Shown one piece after another: positions 25,955 through 34,446 of a DNA stretch of 64,000 nt. The notes under the pieces were generated by a model, which saw only the letters and a program-made list of their open reading frames with translations, did no database searches and was not told the origin of the DNA. Location: NCBI GenBank assembly GCA_016787445.1, contig JAEUTQ010000055.1, forward strand, positions 1 to 64,000, in the 5' to 3' direction. Source of the DNA: Bacteroidia bacterium. Its GTDB lineage: Bacteria; Bacteroidota; Bacteroidia; B-17B0; Aurantibacillaceae. The position numbers and the translations under genes are program-made. Numbering within the stretch: position 1 is the stretch's first letter; every line of letters starts with the position of its first letter.

Positions 25955-28282
25955 TTAGCGGGTAATAATTAATTTACGACACATGGTTTTGTATTCAGAC
26001 TCTACTTTTACTAAATACACCCCGTTGGTTAATGCCGAAACATCATAAGTTTGTGTATCTGTATCCAAATCAAATTGCATCAAAGTCTTCCCTAAAATAT
26101 CTGTTATTATGACTTTACTCTTCTCTTCCGGATATTTTAATTGCAGCGTGATTTGTTTTGTTGCAGGGTTTGGATAAATTTCAAAATTGTTCTGAATTTT
26201 TTCTTTCTCACCAATTAAGGTTGGCGATTGAATTTTATACTTCAACACACCCATTGATTTTCGTTTTAAGGTTTGCTTTTTCCCGTTTACAGTTGTTACT
26301 GTATAAGTTGTCATTGGATCATTAGGGAACAACTTGGTGAAGTTAGGACCGGTTTTATAATATTTACTATGCTCATACATGGTGCCATAACCTCCGGTTG
26401 AATAATTATTTTTAACCGAGAAATACTCACGATAAATACCGGTGGTATCAAATACTTTGCCCGTTAATTTCAAACTATCCGCATTAATAATTTGATCGCT
26501 GTTGGTAGCATTGATGTAATAAATATAGATGTGTGAGTTGGTTTGATTTACAAAAGAATAAAATCTTAAATTCTGTGCAGCCGGAAAATTAGTAGATTGA
26601 TTATCGACCCACCTTAACGAATCGAGTGAAATGTGCCGCGTGAGTTTAGTGGCCCAATACGCCATGCGCCTTACATTACCTGAAGTCGCGTCATAATTTC
26701 CATCACCTACAGCCCCGCTGCCGTTACGCCGACTTATAACAGCATTGTTAACGGTAGCAACGCCATTAAACAAAGTACTGTATTGTAAAAAATCACTCGC
26801 GCCCGGTATTTTCCAATTGGTTGCATACATAGCCATGCGCCAACCCATGGTGAGCACCGCCTGATTAAATGTATTCGCGAAAATATTAGTTGTATCATCT
26901 TCCCCTTCGTGGAAATTCCATTCGGTGGTCCATATTTTTTTATTATTAGTAGCATTCAAACTCAAACTCGAGGCATAGGTAGCCATCAATTGGTTCACAT
27001 AACCTGAATCAATCCATTTAAACGATTCTTTTAACTGACAATCGAACGACTCGCGTAAAGTATCATCATCGGGTAAAGGATAATACGCATAGGGGTGATT
27101 AAAATTAGTACTAGCTGTGGTATGCGCTCTTAAATAATTTTTATACTCTTTTGGTGAAGCACTCGCGTTATACAAACAATTGACACAAGTATTCGTCGGA
27201 CTCTCAATCGCATTACCCCAATACTTTTCATCGTAATAATTATGCGTTACATAGGCGTCAAATACCGGCACCGAAAGTGTGGAGCTGTTACTGGTTAAAG
27301 TAACCGTAATGTTTGCATTGTTTCGCGACACATGCGCTTGATTCCAGGCATTAAAGCGTGGATCGGAAGCACTGCCCATGTTACAACCATAATAAGCATA
27401 CGACAATGGAGCCGCCGGAAAACCAATTTTCATAGTGGGAAAATTAGATTTTATTTTTGAAATGAAATCGCCTTTGGTGGCAATGCAACCTGTGTAAGTC
27501 GTAGGTGAAGCCATACCGCGTACATAATAATAAAACTGATCACCCGAATTAGGATCCGGAAACAAATCGTCATTTTTTTTGCCCCATGATTCGTTCGATA
27601 ATTCGATGCCCACCACATTTACCGGTGTAATAGAATTAGACGTTAATTGAGTTAGCGTTTTAATTAAATCATCGGGTGTACCCGAAAAAATATTGGCCAC
27701 ATAAATCACGTTCACCTTCTCGCCGGGTTGCAAACTATCTTCAATGCGTTTAATGTGTTGTTTAAACAAGGTGAGATAGCTGGATGTAATTTGCGTTTGT
27801 TGCTTCCTATAATTATTATACCAGGTAGTAAGTTCGGCGGTGTAGGTAGATGCAATATTTGTGTTACTGAAAATTGCCGGCACCGAGGCATTAATATTTA
27901 ATGTGGGAGTTGATACGTCAAAAGCGGCAGGCACCACATAAGGTGTAAAGGGCGGTGTGGTGAGCGGATTTGAACTCGCATTGTAGCGATCGGCTAAATA
28001 TGCTGCTACTTTAGAAAAGCAAATGCCATAGCCCAGCGAATCGAAATTCATAAAATAATTATCGGCATCGCCGGCCGAAGGAAAACGTATGACGCGTGGT
28101 TTTAAATTCACCACATTATCGAAGCAAGTGGCATCGGTACAGGTATTATAAAAATTAACGTAACACATACCATGATGCTCTGCATTTATAGGGCGCACAC
28201 TATTAAACGTAATTTTTTGCGCCATGACTCTGTTGGTAAAGCACACTGCTATACATAAACAAACGAGGATGATTTTTTTCAT
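25955..28282 (-). CDS. Secreted glycosidase-like protein (clan GH-A type) with T9SS domain
   Basis: 775 residues. Signal peptide 1-21 (ends VMAQ). Residues about 25-480 look like a TIM-barrel glycoside hydrolase. The motif VVGIELSNESW places Glu231 as acid/base after Asn230, and KIWTTEWNFHEG places Glu454 as nucleophile, the NE...E arrangement of clan GH-A; PRVIRFPSAG and DAYVTHNYYDE also fit. A beta domain follows, then a type A sorting domain (EIYPNPATKQITLQL ... LTNGVYLVKVE). By inference a secreted polysaccharide-degrading enzyme (arabinofuranosidase- or GH79-like); family and substrate are not settled. No SusC/SusD pair is adjacent. Confidence 0.75.
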   Translation of the reverse strand: MKKIILVCLCIAVCFTNRVMAQKITFNSVRPINAEHHGMCYVNFYNTCTDATCFDNVVNLKPRVIRFPSAGDADNYFMNFDSLGYGICFSKVAAYLADRYNASSNPLTTPPFTPYVVPAAFDVSTPTLNINASVPAIFSNTNIASTYTAELTTWYNNYRKQQTQITSSYLTLFKQHIKRIEDSLQPGEKVNVIYVANIFSGTPDDLIKTLTQLTSNSITPVNVVGIELSNESWGKKNDDLFPDPNSGDQFYYYVRGMASPTTYTGCIATKGDFISKIKSNFPTMKIGFPAAPLSYAYYGCNMGSASDPRFNAWNQAHVSRNNANITVTLTSNSSTLSVPVFDAYVTHNYYDEKYWGNAIESPTNTCVNCLYNASASPKEYKNYLRAHTTASTNFNHPYAYYPLPDDDTLRESFDCQLKESFKWIDSGYVNQLMATYASSLSLNATNNKKIWTTEWNFHEGEDDTTNIFANTFNQAVLTMGWRMAMYATNWKIPGASDFLQYSTLFNGVATVNNAVISRRNGSGAVGDGNYDATSGNVRRMAYWATKLTRHISLDSLRWVDNQSTNFPAAQNLRFYSFVNQTNSHIYIYYINATNSDQIINADSLKLTGKVFDTTGIYREYFSVKNNYSTGGYGTMYEHSKYYKTGPNFTKLFPNDPMTTYTVTTVNGKKQTLKRKSMGVLKYKIQSPTLIGEKEKIQNNFEIYPNPATKQITLQLKYPEEKSKVIITDILGKTLMQFDLDTDTQTYDVSALTNGVYLVKVESEYKTMCRKLIITR

Positions 28283-28353
28283 ACACCTAAAATAACAAAA
28301 TACCCCGAACCTGCAATAAAATTTGCCGGCCTTAACATTTTACTGCGTTAAAT

Positions 28354-28385
28354 AAAAATCCCTCTCGTTATGAGAGGGATTTTTT
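28354..28385. terminator. Terminator-like hairpin upstream of the glycosidase-like gene
   Basis: Same 13-bp stem as the hairpin at 25862-25893, but with loop GTTAT, the reverse complement of ATAAC. It lies between two minus-strand genes, before the promoter region of the 25955-28282 gene. Confidence 0.85.
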
Positions 28386-28405
28386 GTGTAATTAAACACA
28401 CACAC

Positions 28406-28437
28406 AAAAAACCCGAATCTTTTGATCCGGGTTTTTT
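28406..28437 (-). terminator. Terminator of the gene at 28441
   Basis: AAAAAACCCG-ATC stem with one mismatch, TTTT loop and T-run on the minus strand, beginning 4 bp after the stop. Confidence 0.9.
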
Positions 28438-28440
28438 GTT

Positions 28441-31185
28441 TTAATGCTTGATGAATTTTTTTGTGATGTGTGTGTCTCCAATTTGGAAACTCATCACATA
28501 TAATCCGGATGCTAATCCCGAAACATTTATTTCTGCTTCATTAGCGTTTACAGCTACTACTTGAACTAAACGTCCTTCGGCATTGTAAATTTTTACTTCA
28601 GCAATTTTATCTTCACTCTTACTGCTTAAGAATAAAGAATAGGCCGTTGGATTCGGATAAAGTTTATAAATGTTCTCATATTTATAATCTTCTAATCCGG
28701 TTACCAACTGAATTGGTGTGCTGGTAGTATTAGTTACGATTGGCGAATTAAAATCGAAATATATAAAAGCTGTGTTTTTAATCACATCTCCTAAAGTAGC
28801 AGTTGATTTTGGCTTGATGCGATACGACACAAAACCATGACTACCCGGTTCATTTACGTTGCTATCCGGCAATAAGATATTATAAAACTTAAAATCAATA
28901 ATGTTCGCATTGATATCAATTAATACTGGTTTGCTTGATGCTACAAATTGGAAAGTAGATAAATCAAGGAAATTGCTAATGGTATCTTTAATGATAACTG
29001 TGAAAGCTGTATCGGTTCCGGTATTCTGGAAATTAATGGTGTAATCCAAATAATTTCCTGCACTCACAAAAGATGGTGTAATATTTCCTTCCGGATTTAC
29101 TCTCTTATCATTTGGATCGTAAGAACCGGTTACTGTTACATTGGCTGTATCTGAATTATCAATTGGGGTTAAATCCAAAGGATCGCTGGCATACACATAC
29201 GATTTAGCTTTTGTTCCCAGTGTTGCTGTATTTGATAACGAATATGTAAATATATACTTATTAATCATCGTTGGATTTAAATTGGTATAAGAATAATTTA
29301 CTGTATTAGAAGAAACGCTGAGCGGTGCCGGTGTGCTGCTGATTACGCTGATACTCGGACTCAAAACCATCGTCATGGTTCCTGATTTCACAGTAGTACC
29401 AACATTGGTTAAATTTAAAAATCCTGTTCCTACAAAACCCGGACGCATTTGTCCCATCGTGATTTTTACTTTTAAATCGTTTTGATTGGGAATAGGTTTA
29501 AAGAAATAATGATTCGCCGAATCGATTTGTCCGGTTACCGTAAACGTAGATACATACGACAATGGACTTCCTACTGTATAATACAGAGGTGGTGTTCCAG
29601 CTAAAGAAGTTGTATAAGTACCCACATTCACCGGAATTTTATACGAACCATTTGAATACGCTACAAATGAATTGGTAGCACTGCTCGCCAATAAATTGGA
29701 TTGATAATTTATATCCCCCGCATCCCACACATTATTACTATTCATATCATAAAAGGTACGACCTGTAATGAGTGAAGCGCTATCGGCATAGGTGGCCACA
29801 AAATTATACGCGTTAGTTGGAACACCTGTTAATGTATAATTACCAATGATAACAGTATTACCTAACACACCGGTGATTTGCGCGCGACCACCGGAAGCGG
29901 CAATATCATTTACATTTAAGGTAGAGAATCCCAAATAACACACTGCACCTTTGGCGGGATTTCCGTTTAAGTCAGACTCAATCACAAAACAAGGATTGCT
30001 GGTAGGCGTACCCGGCGTCATGGTTAAGGAATAATTTAAAATCAAAGTATTAATGGTATTAGTAGTAACCGAACTTTCGGTACCACCTGAAATATAAATT
30101 TTATTATTATCGCGTGCTGCCGCGAAGAAACGGTTGTTTCCATTTCCATATTTTTTAAGCCACACCCAATTACCCGCGTTATCAATTTTCGCATAGTAAA
30201 TAGACGTAATGCCCCATGCGGCGTTAATGGTTGTTGAAGCCATGGCCATGGTGCTTGTAAACGTACCCAATAAAAGTGCATCGTTACCAACGGAGATGAC
30301 TTCATTCTTCATCACATATCCATTCGGAATGGCTTTAGCCCAAGCGAAACTACCCGCGTTGTTTACTTTACAAATAAAATCTTGCGGATTTGAAATAGGT
30401 GTAGTAAAAGTACCGGCAGCACCAAAACCAATAGAACCACGGTAGCCTCCCGATATAAAAATATCATTGTTCGCCGCCATGCTGATACTTGGTTGAAACA
30501 AATTACTATTAGCGACAGCAAATGCTTCGGCATTGAGCCAATTACCGTTATTATCCATAATAGCATAAAAACCACAACCGGTAGTTGCACTGATAACGGA
30601 AGCACCAACCGTTAAAGAAGGAATACTTTTAATTGGCGATAAAATAGCAATGCGATTTGTACCATTTCCGGTAATGCCGTAGAAGGGCGCACTGGTAGAT
30701 GAACTTGGAAAAGTTTTTAAGGCACGCGACCAAATAACCGCGCCGCTCGGATCGTACTTAATAACAAATGTACTGAAGCCATTTACATTCGATAAAGGAA
30801 ATGGATTACAATTAAGCGTGGTTGCATTTAAACTATCGCCGAAAAAACCGGTGACATAAATATTATTGGCATTATCGGTGTACATACCTTGTATGTAAGT
30901 GAGTCTACCGCAGGTTAGCGTTTTACCCCAAACATAATTTCTGGCTGCATCTCGCTTAATGAATAAAGCGCTAACGGTGCCTGAAGCATTAAAAATATTT
31001 CCATCTACATTAAGCGTACCCGTGTATGAGCCGCCGTAAATAACATTATTAAAAGCATCGGTAGTGACATACGACCAACCTCCGGCGGTGGTGTTACCTT
31101 GCCCGACTTTGTAGGCATCCATCCAATGTTGTGCCTGTGTATTTAAACATACAAGGGCCAAGAGCGATAATAAAATCTTTTTCAT
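28441..31185 (-). CDS. Large surface protein, propeller-like N-terminus, T9SS type A
   Basis: 914 residues with signal peptide MKKILLSLLALVCLNTQAQ. The N-terminal half has SBBP-like repeats (TDAFNNVIYGGSYTG, TDNANNIYVTGFFGD, NNDIFISGGYRG, DNNKIYISGG). Near residue 480 is a FYDMNSNNVWDAGD calcium-loop-like SdrD B-type module. About 700-830 holds the conserved block YTINFQNTGTDTAFTV ... LPDSNVNEPGSHGFVSYRIK ... IYFDFNSPIVTNTT, shared with the gene at 1966. It ends in a type A sorting domain (KLYPNPTAYSLFLSS ... LASGLYVMSF). A cell-surface adhesion or matrix role is likely; the ligand is unknown. Confidence 0.87.
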   Translation of the reverse strand: MKKILLSLLALVCLNTQAQHWMDAYKVGQGNTTAGGWSYVTTDAFNNVIYGGSYTGTLNVDGNIFNASGTVSALFIKRDAARNYVWGKTLTCGRLTYIQGMYTDNANNIYVTGFFGDSLNATTLNCNPFPLSNVNGFSTFVIKYDPSGAVIWSRALKTFPSSSTSAPFYGITGNGTNRIAILSPIKSIPSLTVGASVISATTGCGFYAIMDNNGNWLNAEAFAVANSNLFQPSISMAANNDIFISGGYRGSIGFGAAGTFTTPISNPQDFICKVNNAGSFAWAKAIPNGYVMKNEVISVGNDALLLGTFTSTMAMASTTINAAWGITSIYYAKIDNAGNWVWLKKYGNGNNRFFAAARDNNKIYISGGTESSVTTNTINTLILNYSLTMTPGTPTSNPCFVIESDLNGNPAKGAVCYLGFSTLNVNDIAASGGRAQITGVLGNTVIIGNYTLTGVPTNAYNFVATYADSASLITGRTFYDMNSNNVWDAGDINYQSNLLASSATNSFVAYSNGSYKIPVNVGTYTTSLAGTPPLYYTVGSPLSYVSTFTVTGQIDSANHYFFKPIPNQNDLKVKITMGQMRPGFVGTGFLNLTNVGTTVKSGTMTMVLSPSISVISSTPAPLSVSSNTVNYSYTNLNPTMINKYIFTYSLSNTATLGTKAKSYVYASDPLDLTPIDNSDTANVTVTGSYDPNDKRVNPEGNITPSFVSAGNYLDYTINFQNTGTDTAFTVIIKDTISNFLDLSTFQFVASSKPVLIDINANIIDFKFYNILLPDSNVNEPGSHGFVSYRIKPKSTATLGDVIKNTAFIYFDFNSPIVTNTTSTPIQLVTGLEDYKYENIYKLYPNPTAYSLFLSSKSEDKIAEVKIYNAEGRLVQVVAVNANEAEINVSGLASGLYVMSFQIGDTHITKKFIKH

Positions 31186-31406
31186 ATTGACATTTTAGTT
31201 GACACAATATAAATTTAAAATAAAACTTAAATCATATGACTCACTAATTTTTGTACTCGTCTCACTCAATAAAAAAGCGAAAAACATTTTCTTTGCGTTT
31301 ACATGAATTTTTTATCGCATTAGCTTGATTTATTGTCAACCTACAAAAAACATGTTACAACATATGTACATAAGGGAAAATTAAAGCACACTTAGCGAAA
31401 AACCGA

Positions 31407-31446
31407 CGAATGAAATGCTGATGTTGGATAAGAAGTAGTGTGCAGT
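31407..31446 (+). repeat. 40-bp repeat, copy B (orphan ssb tail)
   Basis: Identical to 25806-25845. In the same frame it reads NEMLMLDKK and a stop, but nothing upstream resembles ssb. The similarity continues loosely afterwards (GAACTTCGGTAAA against GAATCCTCGGTAAA). Confidence 0.88.
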
Positions 31447-31461
31447 TGAACTTCGGTAAAC

Positions 31462-31497
31462 AAAAAAGCCCCCTCGATTTAATCAAGGGGGCTTTTG
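31462..31497 (-). terminator. Terminator of the gene at 31513
   Basis: AAAAGCCCCCT stem with an inner GATT/AATC pairing and a T-run on the minus strand, 16 bp after the stop. Confidence 0.9.
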
Positions 31498-31512
31498 CTT
31501 TAATAATTAATT

Positions 31513-34251
31513 CTACTTAGTTACAACTATTTTCTTGAAAGATTTTCCTAAATCATTTTTTAAGAAATAAATTCCTGAGCGTAATCCTACAACTTCAATT
31601 AACTCATCATTGTCTCTTTGTTTTTCAAACTTATATACAACTTGACCTAATTGATTAATGATTTCATATTTGCCAGGAATAGCTGTCTGAATATTGAAAT
31701 CACCATTAGATGGATTAGGGAATACAGAAAAATCTTTTGATTCAGTCGGTAATTCGTTCACCGCTGTGGTATTCATTACAGGACAGATAATCAAATCGAA
31801 TCGTGGAGTTGAAGTAGTGTCAGAAATTGTAAAGGTATATGCACCAGCCATTAAATCATGTGTTACATTTAATAAATTATCTTTTAGTGATAAGCAGAAT
31901 CCTGCAGGCATGTTTACAAAATCGAATGCACTAATCGAAAAAGTACCGGAAGTCATAACTTTTGCCAATAATGGTACTGTATAACCAGTAGTAGCAGAAG
32001 TTGCTAAACTATTTATAGCGTAATCAATACCGCCTAAACGGGTTGACAAACTGGTAAATTGCGAATATGGAGTTGAGTAACCTAAATAAGCAGGCACTTC
32101 AAATAATTTCTTTGTATCGTAATCTTCATAACCAGAGTTTGAATTTGGATGGAAATGCATCACTGTTTCATCATAATCAATACCGGAAGTATTTTTTAAT
32201 TTTAATCTGAAGTAAGATAAGTAGTCAAAAACGTCAGGTACCGGAGCAGGTTCAATTGTATCTCCACTACTTGCAGTAATTTGCTCCAATTTTAATAACT
32301 GATTAGCCCCTGTGTTATTATTACATTTAGCGCGCTCAGTGAAAACAAGCGTTGCGTTTGAATTCGCTTCAACAAAAAAGCCTTGCCCCATCGGTATTAC
32401 ATTATTCGCTCCTGAACCTGAAGGAGTAGTTATACCCGTTTGTCCGTTAAATGAAGAGGTTAATCCTAAGTCAGCATTGTAAATATGCATTGAAGCACCA
32501 AAGTTTGTAGAGTTAGAACCAATAGCTCTCACATTGTTCCATTTTATAGGACATGCATACGGGTTTGCAACTAAATTATTTCCCGGGAAAGCTGAACCAG
32601 GAGTGTTTGTACAACCTACATTCACAGTACCCATTACAGCCGGACCATTAACAGTCCAGGATAAATCAGAGGTTGAAGTTAATCCGTTTCCTAAAAACAC
32701 CCATGCACCACGACCAGGTGTTAATGGATCAGTAGAATTTGCTGTAACATATTCTGTTCCTCCATTACCCGGTTCATTATAGAATACGAATGAAGCAAAA
32801 GGTCCGCCGGCCGTTGTAGTTCCATTTGTACAACCATTACAAGTCATCGGTATCTGTCCATCCCAACTTCCAACAGTTAATCCTGTTACCCCGCTGGCAC
32901 CTAAATTTGTCCAATCGGTCAATCCACCAGGTGCGAATGTCTGAACACGAATATTCCCTTGAATATGTGCATTAGTTGCAAGGGTTCCAGCGCCAATTGT
33001 AGAGATACGAGCTTTTAGTGTATTAGTTGAAGGAAGGAATAATACTCTACCATTGGTATTAATTTTTCCATTCGGACCAGCAAACTTAATAGAATCAAGC
33101 ACAGTTAAATCTACACCTGCTAGAGTAACGGTAGAATTATTACTACTACGTAATACTGAACCAATTGTAAATGATGTTGTAGACCCGGTTACGCTTTGAG
33201 TAGCAGTGGTGCCATCAAAATGAATACCACTCTGTGAAGTAGTATTAAATGTGCCATTTAATGTCAAATTACGCGATACTTCAATCCAATTTCGGTTGCC
33301 CATCGATACAGTGGCGCCAGTTTGAATGGTTAAATTATGGAATTTAGCACGTCTTGATATTGTTGCAGGAGCAGCAGTATGAGTAGTGATGGCTCCATTT
33401 GCACCAAAAAAGTTAACAGTTGAGGTTCCGGCAGCTGATAAATTTCCACTTTGAATGTTATTCCAGGTTCCGGTTAAACTAATATGACCGGTCATTACAG
33501 GAACTGTTGTTGTTGAAAAAGTAATATTTGCTAATTGATTACGGCCTGCAGCAGCAGCACCGGTAATAGTTACAGTATTTGTAATTACAAATGTAGCTGT
33601 ATTAGTTGCGCCAGGCGAAGCAATACTAGTACCGCCAATCGTTAATCCATTTTGAATATTAATACTTCCTTGATAAGCATAAACACGAGACCCACCAGCT
33701 AAGTTAAGAGTGTTAGTTGTTACTCCTGTTCCGAAATTCATAGTACGTAATGTGGCGGATGCAGGAAAAGTAATTGAAGTGATTCTAAGTTCATTGAAGG
33801 TAAGGGTACCACTAATATTAATAGTAACGCCCCCAAACAAAGAAAATTCAACTATACCTGAATTATGAGTAAATGTTCCACCAGTTCTGGTAAAATTACC
33901 ACCCATTAATAAAGTTTGGTCAGTAGAAATGAATGTTCCACTTGCCATACTAAAATCACCAGCAATTACAGGACTTGAACTTAATCCATTAATTGTTCCC
34001 GTATAACCTGCATTAATTGAAAAATTTTGGATGTCAATGTCCATATCCAAATCACAATTTTTAGACGAAGTTCCGTCAAAAACAACATCATCTCCGGTTG
34101 TAGGAACAACGCTACCAGTCCAGTTTGCGGCTTCTGAGAAATTATTTGTAGCTCCGGCACCATTCCAAACAATTGTGGATTGTCCGAAGGCCAGAGACGC
34201 TAACATGATTAGAAAAAGAGAAAATAACCCTTTGGTAAAGTTTTTATTCAT
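31513..34251 (-). CDS. Large beta-rich surface protein, T9SS type A
   Basis: 912 residues from the ATG at 34251 (MNKNFTKGLFSLFLIMLASL signal peptide ending AFGQ); a start six codons upstream only lengthens the N-terminus. The first module, STIVWNGAGATNNFSEAANW ... TGDDVVFDG, and the following Thr/Asn/Gly-rich repeats (TLTFNELRIT, NLTLNGTFNTTSQ, TVTLAGVDLTVLD) suggest a right-handed beta-helix or filamentous stalk. A more globular domain (about 440-820) follows, then a type A sorting domain (SVFPNPSNGDFNIQ ... LRSGIYFLKND). It has its own promoter and terminator. No catalytic motif seen; probably an adhesin or matrix component. Confidence 0.85.
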   Translation of the reverse strand: MNKNFTKGLFSLFLIMLASLAFGQSTIVWNGAGATNNFSEAANWTGSVVPTTGDDVVFDGTSSKNCDLDMDIDIQNFSINAGYTGTINGLSSSPVIAGDFSMASGTFISTDQTLLMGGNFTRTGGTFTHNSGIVEFSLFGGVTINISGTLTFNELRITSITFPASATLRTMNFGTGVTTNTLNLAGGSRVYAYQGSINIQNGLTIGGTSIASPGATNTATFVITNTVTITGAAAAGRNQLANITFSTTTVPVMTGHISLTGTWNNIQSGNLSAAGTSTVNFFGANGAITTHTAAPATISRRAKFHNLTIQTGATVSMGNRNWIEVSRNLTLNGTFNTTSQSGIHFDGTTATQSVTGSTTSFTIGSVLRSSNNSTVTLAGVDLTVLDSIKFAGPNGKINTNGRVLFLPSTNTLKARISTIGAGTLATNAHIQGNIRVQTFAPGGLTDWTNLGASGVTGLTVGSWDGQIPMTCNGCTNGTTTAGGPFASFVFYNEPGNGGTEYVTANSTDPLTPGRGAWVFLGNGLTSTSDLSWTVNGPAVMGTVNVGCTNTPGSAFPGNNLVANPYACPIKWNNVRAIGSNSTNFGASMHIYNADLGLTSSFNGQTGITTPSGSGANNVIPMGQGFFVEANSNATLVFTERAKCNNNTGANQLLKLEQITASSGDTIEPAPVPDVFDYLSYFRLKLKNTSGIDYDETVMHFHPNSNSGYEDYDTKKLFEVPAYLGYSTPYSQFTSLSTRLGGIDYAINSLATSATTGYTVPLLAKVMTSGTFSISAFDFVNMPAGFCLSLKDNLLNVTHDLMAGAYTFTISDTTSTPRFDLIICPVMNTTAVNELPTESKDFSVFPNPSNGDFNIQTAIPGKYEIINQLGQVVYKFEKQRDNDELIEVVGLRSGIYFLKNDLGKSFKKIVVTK

Positions 34252-34275
34252 GGTTGAATGTTTTAACATTATACG

Positions 34276-34309
34276 TAAAAATATGCAATTTGGTTAGTAT
34301 TTCAAAAAA
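34276..34309 (-). promoter_or_regulatory. Promoter of the gene at 31513-34251
   Basis: On the minus strand TTTTTTG (34309-34303), a 19-bp spacer and TATTTTTA (34283-34276). This agrees with TTTG-N19-TAnnTTTR; the start codon is 25 bp downstream. Confidence 0.7.
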
Positions 34310-34446
34310 GGATTTTTAGAAATTAGAACCACTTCGACAAAAAACTCATTTTAAACGACCATTATCATCTAAATTTTTAGTTAAAAAACCTCGTCGAAAT
34401 CACAAAGCTTATAATATTTTGGTAAATTAGCCGTTTTTTGAAATTA

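Larger units (their letters stand above)
31186..31512. other. 327-bp intergenic region
   Basis: Holds the upstream region of the 28441 gene, an orphan copy of the ssb 3' end (31407-31446) and the terminator of the next gene (31462-31497). No gene is visible, and I find no clear promoter for the minus-strand gene. Confidence 0.6.
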
